This document shows positions 30,731-43,531 of a stretch of DNA of 64,000 bases, in pieces (the first letter of the stretch is position 1; each line of letters begins with the position of its first letter). The position numbers and the translations under genes were made by a program. Source of the DNA: Phanerochaete sordida (Eukaryota > Basidiomycota > Agaricomycetes > Polyporales > Phanerochaetaceae); contig BPQB01000015.1 in the NCBI GenBank assembly GCA_019973155.2, forward strand, positions 248,001 through 312,000. Direction: 5' to 3'. The notes beneath the pieces are model-generated. The model did no database searches, was not told where the DNA came from, and saw only the letters and a list, made by a program, of their open reading frames with translations.

Positions 30731-32623
30731 CCAGGACTGTTTGCAGGCGATAACATGAGATTTCTCTAAGACTACCGTTCTCGATACCGCGGTGGCACGG
30801 TCGTAGGTCTCCGGGGTCCCACCTGGCGGGATAGCCCGCTTTGTCACCGACCTCTCCGTTGCTTCCCACCCTCCTCTCGTCTTTCGTTGTGTGACGGTCT
30901 TTGACCACCGTGGTGCTGGCACAATGACCTGCTAAGACCCCAGGAAGATCCCAGCGGAGCTCAGCTTTCGGCGAGCACAGCGCCGTCCAGCTTGACTTCG
31001 AACGGTACGTAAATGCTACAGCTCTTGCGAGCAGCTATCTGAAATATGCTCTCTAACTATCAGCCTGTCGGTCTTACGGTTCTTCTACACCGCATTTGAT
31101 TTGCATCTACTTCGGGAATTCCTGGATAACTCCATCCAGCGAGACGTCGCTGCGTACATGTTCTATCTGGCTTGGTTCTGCGCCTCATTTTTGGAGTATC
31201 CCGCCTTAACTGTCGCGCCAGTGGCATCTACTGAACAGGGTACCTCGGCCACGCACCCGAACTGGGCTTCCGTGAAGAGTGTCGTAAAATAATCATTTGG
31301 CAGAGTTGGAACAGTTCCGGGACAAAATCACATCGCAATATCCGTCTCTCGAGGTTGCAAGGCCAGCGTCGGCCCCGGTGCTGCTGGGGGCCGAAATTGC
31401 ATTGCCGCCCATCTTCTCGTGACTCGCGCGCAAGCTTCGCCGCCACGAGCGCCATCGACGCCGAAACGCAGCGCGAAACGCCTCTGCAGCACCTACCCCT
31501 TCTCGACTTCGGCGCGCGAGCTGGAATGTCTTCGATCCATCTCCGTCGTTACTTCCAAGCATGCGGTGCCCTGCACCCAAATCTTCCTCCGATGTCATCC
31601 TCAACTTCGCTATTTGTTCCGGCTGACCTGGCTCGGGCTCGTCACCTGCGTCGCTAAGTCGCTGCGACGCAGACTTCGACCGAGCCGCGTGATCGTTATT
31701 CAGGACCCCGCGAGGATTGCCCCAGAGCTGCTTCTTCTTTTCGTCGTCAAAGGGATGAGATGTGGAGCGTACGTCGGTTTTATTCATATTTTGTGGGCGA
31801 ACAGAGCTCTCTGACGCTCCATACGGTCCAGGTCTGTGACAATTACTTCACGTCCATCTTCCCATGCTGCAGAACGACGTCAGCAGGTCACTCTGCGCTG
31901 AAGACCGGCTCGGACAACAGGCGGAAGACTATCTGCATCGTTCGAAGACGACTCGGCTGCGTTCTTGTCGCTTTCCTCTCGTGAACAAGACGTAAAAGAA
32001 TCAGAAAGCGTCCCATTCACAGAAGCGTGGGCAGCAGAGCCGTTCCTTGGCTATGTATCCTGTAAGCGTCGTTTTTCCGTGACGCATGTCGCTTCGATGA
32101 CTGAGAATTACACCCCTCCAGACCATATCTCAAGGCCGTCTACTACAGAACGCTTGCTTTGAAAAGCATTATGATTACTCTTGGAAGGACGTTGCTCTAT
32201 CTAATTCATTCTTCGAGCTGATCCTCCGCAGGCTTTGTAGGTTCCAGTCAGCGCACCGTTCACCGACATCGAGATAGATAATCCCCAAGTGAACGTCACT
32301 ATGCTCTACAACGGTGAGCGGCCATCGCCTTGTAGAGAAGCTAGGGACATCGCTATATCACAGAGACTCTTAAACAGGCTGCGGGGCCCTCAGGTAGTCC
32401 GGGGAGCTTGACGCCTGGCGCCGAGATAGTAGGCAACTTGTGCCCTTGGATGTAAACAAAGTTCTCAGGCTTACAGCTTCATTTACTCGAAATGACTGTA
32501 TAACGAAACCTCTGTCCTTTTGTGAGATGCCAACTTCCATATATCTATGTACGTGTCCGCAGCACACGATATCCAGAAGGCAGCGCGACACTCGGGCGCT
32601 AACTAATCTTGCCACTCTCCACC
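30731..32623. other. Intergenic region, possible gene debris
   Basis: About 1.9 kb. Near 31300-31430 one frame reads EQFRDKITSQYPSLEVARP and then stops; other frames then stay open without any recognisable motif. This may be a decayed gene, but I cannot assign it. The rest shows nothing. Confidence 0.35.
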
Positions 32624-33412
32624 ATGTCCGTCCCGCACCTCATCTTCATATCGCCCAAACCGCACCGCGATAACGATCAGTCGTTATGTGAAGCCTGGCA
32701 GCAGGCGGCACAGAAGTACTTTGGCGAGGAAAGCGGCACGCACTTTTCCATATACGAGGGATACCTGCGCGAAATCGATGCCGCGCAGCTCCAGTGCGAC
32801 TGCATGGTCTCCCCGGCGAACTCGTTCGGGATCATGGACGGCGGGTGCGTGTGTGCGATTGGGTTTAGCCTTGGGGCCCTGCACAACAGAGGCCGCAGTG
32901 CGCTAACGATCCGCGCCATCCCCAGATACGATCTCGAGCTCTCGCGCGTGCTCATGGGCACGTCGCAAGATCCGTGGCGATTGACACATCGCGTCCAGGA
33001 GGTGCTTCGCGCGCGCTGGCGCGGGTTCGCGCCCCCGGCGACGTGCACGCTCGTGGAGCTGCCCGCGGACGCGGCGGGCGCAGGCAACCCCTGGGCCGCG
33101 CGCGTCCTCGCGGTCGTGCCGACTATGCGCGTCCCCGATGACGTCGACTGGCACAAAGACCTTTGCTACAACAGCATGTGGGGCCTCCTCGCCGAGATTG
33201 CGCAGTGGAACGCGTCGCACTCCGAAGACGAGCAGATCAGGCGGGTGCTCATGACGGGGCTAGGAACCGGTGTTGGCCGGATGAGCGTCGAGCGATGTGC
33301 AGCGCAGATGGTGCTAGCAGTAAAGCACTTCAGGCAGGGGTGGCCCGAGGAGCCGACGTGGAAGGATGTGTACCCGGCGTCGACTGAGGTTGACCAAACT
33401 ACGACGCTTTGA
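32624..33412 (+). CDS. Macro-domain (ADP-ribose-binding) protein
   Basis: Macro domains bind or hydrolyse ADP-ribose on proteins and metabolites. Two exons, 32624-32844 and 32926-33412, give 235 residues. Splicing joins VSPANSFGIMDGG to YDLELSRVL, forming the macro-domain loop normally written as (V/N)xPANSxGxMGGGxD. The intron is 81 nt, a multiple of three without a stop codon, so the unspliced frame is also open; its GTGCGT donor, CTAAC branch and CAG acceptor support splicing. The second glycine-rich loop, GLGTGVGRM, lies near residue 200. The domain fills nearly the whole protein. There is no membrane or signal sequence. The start at 32624 has a good context (CACCATGTC). Confidence 0.88.
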   Translation: MSVPHLIFISPKPHRDNDQSLCEAWQQAAQKYFGEESGTHFSIYEGYLREIDAAQLQCDCMVSPANSFGIMDGGCVCAIGFSLGALHNRGRSALTIRAIPRYDLELSRVLMGTSQDPWRLTHRVQEVLRARWRGFAPPATCTLVELPADAAGAGNPWAARVLAVVPTMRVPDDVDWHKDLCYNSMWGLLAEIAQWNASHSEDEQIRRVLMTGLGTGVGRMSVERCAAQMVLAVKHFRQGWPEEPTWKDVYPASTEVDQTTTL

Positions 33413-36400
33413 TTTCTGTACCGAATATCCGAATGTCACGAAGTGGACTTCAGGGCATGATGGCCCGCGATACCGGCGACTTCTCGAGGGCCGAAGCGAG
33501 GCAAGAGCACAGACAAATCTACGCGATGCTGGAGTACGCTTCAAAACGCGTGCTAGCCTGAAGATGTCCGGGCGGGGCAAGTGCCTGATTGATCGCTATC
33601 CTGGGGCCTGCTGACCAGCACGCGAAGGGCTGAGCTGTCCTCGCACCCTCATCGCCACCGCAGAGTTCCGCGCGCAATCACGCTGCACAGGCAGCAGCGT
33701 GGCCTGCGCGCACGCCGGGCTGCACAGCGCCAGGAAGACTCCGAGCGATCCTGGCCATGGCTTGGGCAGGGGGAGTTTTCTGCGCGTGCTTACAAGCCCC
33801 GCGCCGACGCGCGGACACGAGGCGTCCGCCACGACGATCGCTCCTTCTCGGAGCTGGCTCTGATCGATACGCCGATTGAGTTGGATGGAAACCTTGCGCG
33901 AAGTCTATTGCCGGCCGCTGGTGACGTGGGGGCAGGCGCGCCGCCAGGGCCGCGCGAAATAAACCACACGCGGACGCATGACTTGTATATATCCACGAAA
34001 TGACACGTATATCTCCAGGATGACCATGCCTTATGGCATCTCGTAAGTTCCGCCGAGCCTGCGACTAGTCAGCAGCAGGGCTCGGCTAGATACGACAACG
34101 ATGCCTGTCTCAGGGGACCCTGCGCTGTACCCCTGGAGAGCGTGTCGCCGAACGGGTTCTGCGGGTTGAAGTGGGTCAGCGGCGTCTTGAGCGGGATGAC
34201 TCCGGATCGACAGCAGACGCGAATGGACAGAAGATGGACCCGCGCCCGGGCTGAGATGTCGTCACATCCGAGCAATTGGTGACGCTGCGTCAGGCTTTCG
34301 CTCTGCGTCTTTGAGGGCAATAGATACTCGCTTTGAAACTAGCTTCAGGTTACGCTTCTGTCTGACTAGGGTTCGCACAGAGCCTGAAGCTACGCCACCT
34401 GCTACCTTCTCGAAGGACCATCAGCACTGCTCAAGATAGATTCCGAACGTACAACGTACTGGTTCTGGCCAGCTTTATTCTCAGCCCTTGTCTTGAAGGG
34501 AACTTTCTTCCAAAGAATATCAGCGACGGCAGGGCTCGTAGTCGACCACTAGCTTCGACACGATCCTGAATTAAAGTCTGAGACACACGATAACAGTGAC
34601 ATTGGCCCCTGGCCAACCCGCCATGCCGTCAAGCGAGGCCGACGGCCGAAATGCAAGGGCGGCATTGAGGAAGGTGTACCAGCATCCGAACTTAAACGTT
34701 CCCATTCAACGTCGCACCTTCGACAGCAGACGCCGTCCGATTATACGCACGGTCGTCAGGCCGATAACGGCGACATGGCAGAGGCAGGGAGCCCTAGAGC
34801 GTAAGAGAAGCTAATTAATATGCCTCTGAAACAGCCATGTATGTGGGAGCACGCACCCGCCGGGGCTGCGCGGCCGCCCCTTCCCACTATATTGCGTACG
34901 ACGTGCGGCTTCGCGCGGGATTCTGATCGTGGGCGGGACGACGGCGGGGACGGCGTGGTTTCGGGGGCCCGGCGGCCAGCCCAGGCCTGCCGCTGCGGCG
35001 AAGTGTGCGTCGCTGAGCTGACGCGCAGGGCGTGCGGGTCGCGAAATCTGCGGAAGCAGCGTTTGGCAGGTGCTGGCCGTAACAAGGTTTGCTATCGCGC
35101 GCGTGCTACTATCGCGGACGAGCACAGCAAGGCGCGGGTCGCGTGGATCAGGGCAGGGAAGCGGGACCTGCTGCTGGAAGTGCGCTTGCGGTTTCGGGGC
35201 TGCTCGTACACACGCCTCTGCAGACACGTGTTGCCGCATGAGCAGGCTGGGGCAGCGAAGGCCTGCTGCTACCGAGCTGCTGCACATGGCCTGAGCACGA
35301 CTAATCGAGCGATCAGGGAGTTTGGGCATCTGCAGGGTCTCGTCTCAGACTGAGCTGATCTGGAGCATCTCTGAATATTTGTCAGAATACCTCGGGCCCG
35401 AATCAATTCGCAGAGATCGTGGTTAGCATATCGAAGAACCTCTGTTAGGGCTGAATAAAATCAACAATTAATTAAACGACCATATTCGAAGATTCTACGC
35501 ACCACAGGCTGTGCGGGTCAACCCGCCTATAGCAGCTACGGCGTTGGCGAAGGCTTGGCCGGGCGGCACATGAAATGTCTTCGCGCGGCCTCAATAACGT
35601 CGCTGCTCCGTCGACGTCAATAAGCAGCGATGAGACAGCGGGAGAGGCAGCGGACTCACGGGTAGGCGAAGGCTCGCCACCGCGAACTCTCGAAGAGTGA
35701 CCGTCCGCCGCATAAAACGCGGAGCTCAGCGCGGGGCCCTAGGACGCGTCTGCGGCGGGCGGTTGGGCGAAGTGTGGCAATAGTGCGCATCTGTTTCACA
35801 GGGTGCATATGAGAGGAAAAATCAAGGGAAAGAAATTGCGAAGGCGGGCCCACAATATGACTGAATACCCGTGGAGGGCGCGCGCGCGGCCGAGCGAAGA
35901 TCCTGCGTAACGATGATGCAGCGCCAGGCAGATCGAGGATCCTGCGCACACCAACGTCAATGTCACGGAGGCAATTGGTTGCGAAGGCAAAGACGCACTG
36001 TCGAACCATTGTCTGCACCCTGGGCCTCGTGCTTGAGCTTGGACTAGCCATGCGCTCGACGACCTGAGGCAGTGGCACGACCCCAGGGTGTGCATGAGGC
36101 TGGATAGACTATAGCCTATGGCACGGCCCCAGCGTATACGATCTGCCGGGAAAAGGCGTACTCCGGAGGCTTGAGGAGCGTTTCATGCTGATGAACGGGC
36201 ATCGAGCGGCGCAAGATTGCAAGGTTCACGAAAAGAACGGACGCACATGGACGTCGTCTTGCCCAAAGCCGGAATTAAGCAGCACCATGCTCGAATTTCG
36301 CCATGGCCGGTGGTTCGACCGCCGTAAGCACTGCCAATAGCGTGGGAGTCCTGTAATTGAGGGTCGGTCATATCGGGGACAGCCCCATTATCCGCCTGGA

Positions 36401-37442
36401 CTGCGCCCACTCACGAAAGACCCTGTTCATCGAAGGTGCCAGAGCGCGAGCACAATCTAGAGACTAAACGAAGGTTAGGACGCCATTCGCTTGGTGCCGA
36501 GGCCTAGAGCGGCTGTTCAGGGCCAGAGATGGACTAGCTCTCGTGCGCAGGGCCCATTCCTGCAGTCGACGTCGAAGAAGGTCAGCGCGAGCCGCGCAGG
36601 ACGGGGTGAAGGGCGACGAACCGGGCTGTGCTAGGAGGTGTTCGAGTGCGTCAACGTGGTCAGGGAGGCTGGCTTGCCGGATGACGGCGCGAAGGGGGAG
36701 CTCGCTGGGTGCCACCGCGGCGACTAGCGCTGAATTTGAACAAACCGGATGCCTTGTTCGCAAACGCCAGGGATCTGACGGGGTAAGGTTCTGCTAAGCC
36801 ATTCAGGGAAGCGTGTTTAAGGTATCCGACAGAGGTCGTGCAACGTGTTTGCAGGCTGGTGGTGGTAGCGTGCTTCGAGGCAGAACATCGGTCGCCATCG
36901 CAGTCGCAGAGGCCGATCTGGCATGATACCGGTCTTATGTTGAGCTCAAAGCATGCAGCGCGGGGGCAGCTGGGATCGATTGACGGGATGGGGTTCGATA
37001 CAACGGTTGCCCTTGTTTCTTTCTGTGAAATGCAGCATTGTTGAGGCTGATGCCGTACTGCGCTGCGGACAGCGTGACTGGCCTGAACTCTTATCACGCA
37101 TCCGGAGCTGGCACTCGGGATCGCAGGAAGGAAAAGTGCTATGCGATGTCAGTTGCCGACTTGGCGAGAAGGCAGATCGCTGTATTTTCGCTGCGAACCC
37201 AAATTGAAGACGCCGTGCGTGCGGGGAGATGGCTTGATGCAGCGAATGGGGACCGTCTCCGGCGTCAGGGAGACGCCCATGGGCCTGAACAAACCACAAC
37301 CTGAGACTGGGAGGAATCGACGCCAGAGTCATCTTGATGCTGCCTATAAAACGCAGCCAGCTCTTCCTCGCCAAGGGTCCCTCGATCCCCCCTTCCTCGC
37401 CCTCTCGTCGCACTCCGATCGCCAGAGTCTTTGTCCGGGCCC
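33413..37442. other. Gene-poor stretch (4 kb) and promoter of zinc-cluster gene 2
   Basis: No gene I can support. Long overlapping frames on both strands at 34800-35350 and 36900-37600 are GC-rich and of low complexity, with no family motif and no splice logic. I see no transposase or reverse-transcriptase motif and no tRNA with a convincing B box. The right end carries the TATA box of the next gene. Confidence 0.4.
37345..37350 (+). promoter_or_regulatory. TATA box of zinc-cluster gene 2
   Basis: TATAAA (in CCTATAAAACG) lies 93 bp before the ATG at 37443. Confidence 0.6.
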
Positions 37443-38721
37443 ATGGCGTCGTCCTCAGCTCCTCCGTCTCCGCTGTACGATCACGACCCCCGCGGCATGC
37501 AGCCGCACTTTCAATACCCCTACGCCGTCGCCCAGCCATACTCCGCAGAGCCCGCCGCCTACTCTCCCGACGGCCCGTACTACTACGCGGCCGCGGACCA
37601 GCCCTCCGCGAACTCTCTCGAGCACGCACATGACGTGAGCGCTGCCCGGCTCGCGTACAATCAGGTGGGTGGCCTCCGGCCCTGTTATCAAGGTTGCCAT
37701 CTCAATCGGCCTCGAGTAGGTCTCAGCATCCCACCAGCTCTACGGAGACGCCGCCAGCCCTGGCGTCATCCCGTTCGCTGGCGAATACATCTCCCAGCCC
37801 ACCGACGAACACTGGGACAAGGGCGCGGACGGCGCCCACGCGTACGCGAGCGCCGTGCAGCTCCTCCCGGTGTTTTACGAGTCCGGCGAGGTCTCGCCGG
37901 CGTCGACAGACGACTCGAGCGGGACGTTCTACGGCTCGCCGCACGCGTCTGACGACGGCCGCCTCGTGGACGAACACGGCTGCGGAGAGCCGCAGGCGCA
38001 CGCATGCCACGCGCCCTTCTCAGGCTATGAATATGCCAGTGACGCTGGCTATCCTCGAGGCGTGATAACTGCCGAGCAATACTCGTACCCCGCGGGCCAG
38101 GACGGCGTCCACGCCGGGGCGTACGAAGTCGCCTCACAGCATCCCGCCGCGCCGATGCACTTCGCCCCGCGCGGCTTCGCCGACCGCCCGCAGCCGGGTG
38201 ATGGGCATCACTCAGCCTACACAGCCGCGGCGCACATGAAACCACCTGCGCGCACGGAGTCACCGATGGCCCACCTGCCGTACCAGGAGCCCGAGGCGTA
38301 CTACTACCCAGCATACCCCTACTCCCCGGTCGAGCAGCCCCAGCCTCTCTACCCGACGTCGCACTACTCGGGCGCGCTGCATCAACCGCTCCCAGGGCCG
38401 TACACCGAAGCGACCATCGCGATTCCCGCACGTCGAAGCCCCCCTCTCATCGAGGACACGCCGAAGAAGCCACTCACGCTCGCCTGCCTCTTCTGCAGGA
38501 AGCGCAAGATCGCCTGTGGGAGTCCACCGCCGGGCAAGAAGGACAGAACCTGCAAGTGAGTTCTTCCTAGTCGCTGTTCTTTTTACCGGGCCTGACTTCC
38601 CCGCAGCCAGTGTGCCCGACGCAACCTGCGGTGTGAATACCCCGTCAACTCGCGCAGGGGAACACGTCAGCGCGAGGCCGAGGCGGCGTTGTATTCTGCG
38701 TCGACCGGCTACGGCCACTGA
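37443..38721 (+). CDS. Short Zn2Cys6 protein with a C-terminal zinc cluster (2)
   Basis: A probable nuclear DNA-binding regulator. Three exons, 37443-37664, 37720-38555 and 38607-38721, give about 390 residues. Most of the protein is a Tyr, Pro, Ser and His-rich disordered region (PYYYAAADQP, EAYYYPAYPYSP). The zinc cluster is C-terminal and split by the last intron: ACLFCRKRKIACG ... TC joined to NQCARRNLRCEYP gives C-x2-C-x6-C-x11-C-x2-C-x6-C, the canonical spacing. A basic tail (NSRRGTRQREAEA) and about 20 more residues follow. The protein plan, the intron inside the cluster and the tail position match the gene at 1639-2701. Confidence 0.88.
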
Positions 38722-41700
38722 GCCGTCATGGACTTCTCCTCCACCTCTTGTCTTCTATCACTGCCTATCTCTTGTTCTTTGTCTTCTCGCAACCGTGCTC
38801 TCGACACCCTTGGATAGTCACCCTGCTTTTCAGTCGCCCATTCCTTCTTTCGCTCTCGCATTGACACGCTTTCATTCATCAGATTGCTTTACACTAGCTG
38901 CCGAGGCTTTAATACCGCCCAGCTCGCCCCTCTTTTTGTTATCACATTAGCACACTAGCTGCACTAGGTTATTCTCCCGACTGCACGGCCGGATTGGAGG
39001 AGGACCGGGGGTTGCGCACGCCTGTACTATACCCATTACATCCATACCATCTTGTTTATTACTCCTATGATAGTTTAATGTAACTTCGATACGCCCATTG
39101 CTGCCCTGGCACGACGCCCGCACCGCCGAATGACAGCGCACACGGCCGCCGGTCGGGGCAGCACCGTGACGGACTTCCGACACGCCGCGCGGGACGCGCC
39201 CGGGCCCGGCGCGCGAGCTTGTCGCACACGCCAGAAGCCCCGCATGCCCCGCGTGCCCCGCATCGGCGTCGCCGGCGCCAAGCGCAGGCGCAGGCATCCG
39301 TCGTCGGGCGCCGCAGCGTACGATCGAACCAGGATCGAGACAGGCATGCTCGCGGCATCGGCCGTGCCCGCACGCAGGGACGCAGAGAACAACGCAGGCC
39401 GGGCCTAGCGGCTGAGTTTACCGTTGTCGTGGTGCGCCCGCCTGCCATGTCTGGCGAACCCGGAGGCCCCGTGGAGCTGCTCTGCACCGCGCGCGAGCAC
39501 CTCCCGGCCTCGGTCTGTGTCTGAACATAGCGGCCTGTCAGCTGGGGGACGCAGGGAGAGAACGGATGGAATTACGTGGAGCATGATGCATAAGTGAAGG
39601 TTACGGCTTCTTGCCTTCTCTGGTCCTCGGACGTCCTCTGCGGCGCCTCGAATAGCGTTATCGTCTGGAGCACAGATGTGTCGTTCCTCGTGTACGCCAG
39701 AGTACCATATACGGCTCCAGTACAAGGGCATCTTTGCCTGCATGTGAACCCGATGAATTCATTGGCAGTCGACTGAAGGGGACGCTGCAGATCTGCACTC
39801 ACCAGGCGCTGTGGTCGCCTCAAGAAGCGTTCGAACCGTTACGGCATGTCTAGAACAGTCGTATACAAATTGTGTACGCTGCGCGAAGCGCGAGGGTTGA
39901 AACATACGCAGACTTGAGTCAGCCCTCGTCGATAGCATGAAAGGACAACGAATACAGGCCACCCGTAATGTCCGGACACACCGGGGCAGCGGCCGCACGG
40001 TCGCAGCGACAATCGTAGAAACGGGGCTAGCGCAAGTTTCATGAACTTCCATGCCGCTCGACCGCTGAGGGAAATGGGATTATCAGGAATCGACAGCCAC
40101 GAGACAGCTGAAGGTGATCGTTACCTGATGTACTAGCCCTTCGCAAGCCGTCGCGGGCTGTCTGCCGTGGCCAGCAACAGCAGGTGCCCTCCTGCGACGA
40201 GAAGCGCGATCCCGCGAGACCTCCTATGTCACGGCGACATTGCTGGAATTTGTCAATGCCCTAAAGCTGCGGGATCATGATTGGAATGGGCCGTACGGAC
40301 CGGGACGTGGGGATCAGATTGGCTCATGAGTTCGCTATTTAGCATCGCTTTCCAAGCCAGCAAAGGGCATGGCACGTAATTAGCCTGCCCACAATCGCCC
40401 CCTGGCCCATAAAGACAGGTATACCGTAAGGCTGCGCGATATAGATTAGTGCACGGGTGCAATAGCGGTAAAGAGTAACGGGAAATACCTATACTCTACC
40501 GATATTAGCGATCAGAGCACATTTGCACAATATTGAGGACGGAGAACGGGAGGACCTGACCCGTACGAAGAGTTAGCTGAATGCTCTCGTCACTCCTGTC
40601 CAGCCGGTGCCTATTCGGGCAGGCGTAGATCCACTTACGTGCTCTACCACGGTGGACACGAGCAGAGGGTAGTAAAGGTTCAATAGGTCTTGTCATGCCT
40701 TCATGACTGGGAAAGTGTAGCCTGTCAGGACATGTATCAGCTTACCAGGAACCAATGTTGGTCCAACAAAACCAAACTCTGTAGCACTCACCATCGGACA
40801 TGTTTGTGATGAAGAGACAGGCAAGTGACAAAGCGTCTTCTGCGACGGCTGTAGGTTCAGTCAATGGTCAGACGGGGAAGTACTTTCGCTGCTGCGTGCG
40901 CGTGAGCACTGAACCTTTAGTGGCACAGGGAGTAATCAGCCAGCCTCGCGACTTCCCAAGGTAATGAGATCTTGACCTGTCCATATGTACCAGCGAGTCA
41001 GTGAAGGTGGCGGAAATACGGTATTCACAGAGATGGACAACGCCACTTACGTGTCGGAGAATTCGAGCTAGGGTGCATGGGAGCGCACCGACACTGGCCC
41101 CGGCGGTCGTGCTCGGAGTAAACACTGTCGGAGGGCCACGACTCTCTCGGCGAAGCGGACCAAAATTCAAGCCCGAGCCAAAGGGCCAAGGGCAGCCTAC
41201 GTGAGCGTGCTGATGCAAAGCGGTGCCGACGCTGACATGCGTGGCACGCTGGGCGTTGCGGGAGAGCCGACGCACTGAGCGGCGATAACGAACGGTCGGA
41301 CAGGCGAGCCACGCAGGCGCCGATTTGGGGTCGTGTCCCCAGGTTTCGTGCGTCAGCCCTGCGGCGGGAAGCTTGATTTCGTGGCCGCTAGAGCCCACGT
41401 ACGTGGGACAGCACGTAAAGCCTGCGCCATTACACAAAAGGAGACGGCCCTGCCTAACGAGGCAGTTCAGCCGCTGAGGCGTGGACATGGGAAAGCGGGA
41501 AGCTCACAGCGCCCGACTACACCTTCCCAGGAGGTGCGACGTAGCGTGGGCACTTCCAAAGCGTGATGGTAGACAGAACTACCATAGGCAGGACGCAGCG
41601 TGCAGACTGACAGCGTCTTTGCAGCTACGCGAGCGCTCAGGGCAAATCCAGCGCCGAAGGCGGTGCTCGGCATGTCCTATGGCGAAATCAGCTTTGACAT

Positions 41701-43531
41701 CCCGGATATCTTGCAGGCGGCGGGCCTACATCTACGAAGCCGGACCTGTCGGGGCAGTATAGGGTCGGCGACGGAGGCAGACAGTGCTCAAAAAGGGAGG
41801 TGTGCTGGAAAACGCCGCGTGCCACGTACAAACTGCCACACACTGCGGTAGCTTCGCAGATGCCGCAAAGCTGTGCTGTCGACCCAAAACACGAGTGGAC
41901 CAAGAAGATTTGCAATCTGATACGAGGTCGTTCCGCGTAAAGCTTGTGGACTGTGCTTTGCCTCGTTGCGCGCTCCAGATGTACGTCAGACTGCAGGCCA
42001 TGGGGAATGGTACTGCCATCTTGTTCCTTGCTGTCTTTCCGTCTTCGACGATGACCGACCCTCTGGGACGTCGCTTCAGCCTATGCAGACTGCCATGAGC
42101 GCTGTCTCTCCCGAAGCTGAGAATTCCAGGGCATCCCATTACTCACGTACACGTGTCCGACCCTCGCCAACATCCGACGGCGGGCGGCGAGGTACGCACC
42201 GACATCGACGGCTCATCCTAGACATCCGCAGGCACCCCCTCGCTGTCGTGTGCAGGCACAGGGCGAGTACAACTGCAAGGCACAATTATGAGCAGGTTAT
42301 GAGAGGGGCCAGGTCCACTTGTATGAACGCCACAGCAGAGTCTACACCCCGCCAGGCCCGCCGCGGCGCGGAAGGAACAGCATCCGGGTCTTGTACTTTC
42401 AGCCCTATTTGCTCGCTGCGCACTGCGACCCTCGCACTGTGCAGGGCTGCCAAGCAGGCCCGTACAGGCGTCGCAGGCGACAGCACGGAGGCCGCTGTGC
42501 CTTGTTACGTGCGCCACCGAAGCATCGCACCCGCGAGGGCGCGTCGGGATCACACCGAGAACGGGTGGATCCTCCTATCGCTGTCAGCGCGAGCCCCGAC
42601 ACGCACGGCGCGGACGCCGTGAAGCGTGCAGGGCAGCAGGGCCAAAGCCAGGCGCAGCTGCATGCCCGCGCACGTCGAGCCTCCTGCCCCAGCCATCGGC
42701 CCCGCGGGAGCCCAGCCGCCGCGCTCGCCGGCTCCTCTTCTTCCGCAGGAACACCGCGCGGGCGGGCCTGCCTCGCTTTGCTGCACGCAAGCATGCGGGC
42801 ACCGGGCATGCGTTGCCCCGCCGCGGCGCGCACGGGCGTTCGTGTCCGCGGCCGTGGCGTGGCGCGCCCATAGATGCCCGGCGCGATAACGCGTGCATGC
42901 CGCCGCGTGCACGAAGCCGCGGCAAAGCCGGCTGTGCCCGACAGCGAAGACACGCGCGCGCAACGCGGGCGTCGCGGTGCCACCTGTGCGCCGCGTGTTG
43001 TGTGATTGAGGGACCCGTGTCCGACATGAAATGCCAGCGGGAAATGAGATCGTACGCGTGTTTTCGCGAGCCTTGCCCAGCGTGGTTAGCTCCCGACGAA
43101 CCGTATATCGCGCGGGAATAACCTTGTGTTACGGGAGCGACAACGGAGCAGTTTCACGGAGGGCTATTGTTGTAGGGCTGCGGCTCGTCGAAGGGCTTAT
43201 TGGCCGAAGGCGACCACCGGAGCGACGACCTGAGATAGGAATTATTGTGGTGCATGCTGGTCAACGAGGCAGGCTATCCGCCGAAGTGATCTTCAGAGGA
43301 ATGCCCTGCAAATTTATGTCCATCAGTCGACAGCCGAGCGGACGCCGGCGGAACGCACCGAACTTCAGCTGCGCACGGCCCCACCCCTCTCGCAGCGGGT
43401 CGGTCGCAAAACAAGATCGCATTAGAGGAAGATCAAGCACACAGGTACTACGGCCGTAGCGACAAGACAAAAGCATAACCCAATCGAATCACAAAAACCA
43501 ACACAGCTCCTAAACCGACGATCCCGGAAAA
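38722..43531. other. Gene-poor stretch (4.8 kb)
   Basis: The first 250 bp are T/C-rich, consistent with a long 3' UTR. Beyond that I see no supported gene. A very GC-rich block lies at about 42600-43000. Frames here are overlapping and lack motifs. No mobile-element protein, tRNA or CRISPR-like repeat is seen. Confidence 0.4.

Noticed and set aside
34811..35353. Long open frames on both strands
   Set aside because: Both strands are open because of high GC content; no motif, no intron logic and no promoter.
36985..37000. GGTTCGATAC-like B box, possible tRNA
   Set aside because: No matching A box, acceptor stem or anticodon arm could be built around it.
42319..43027. Long overlapping frames rich in Arg, Ala and Pro
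   Set aside because: GC-rich low-complexity shadows on both strands without recognisable domains.
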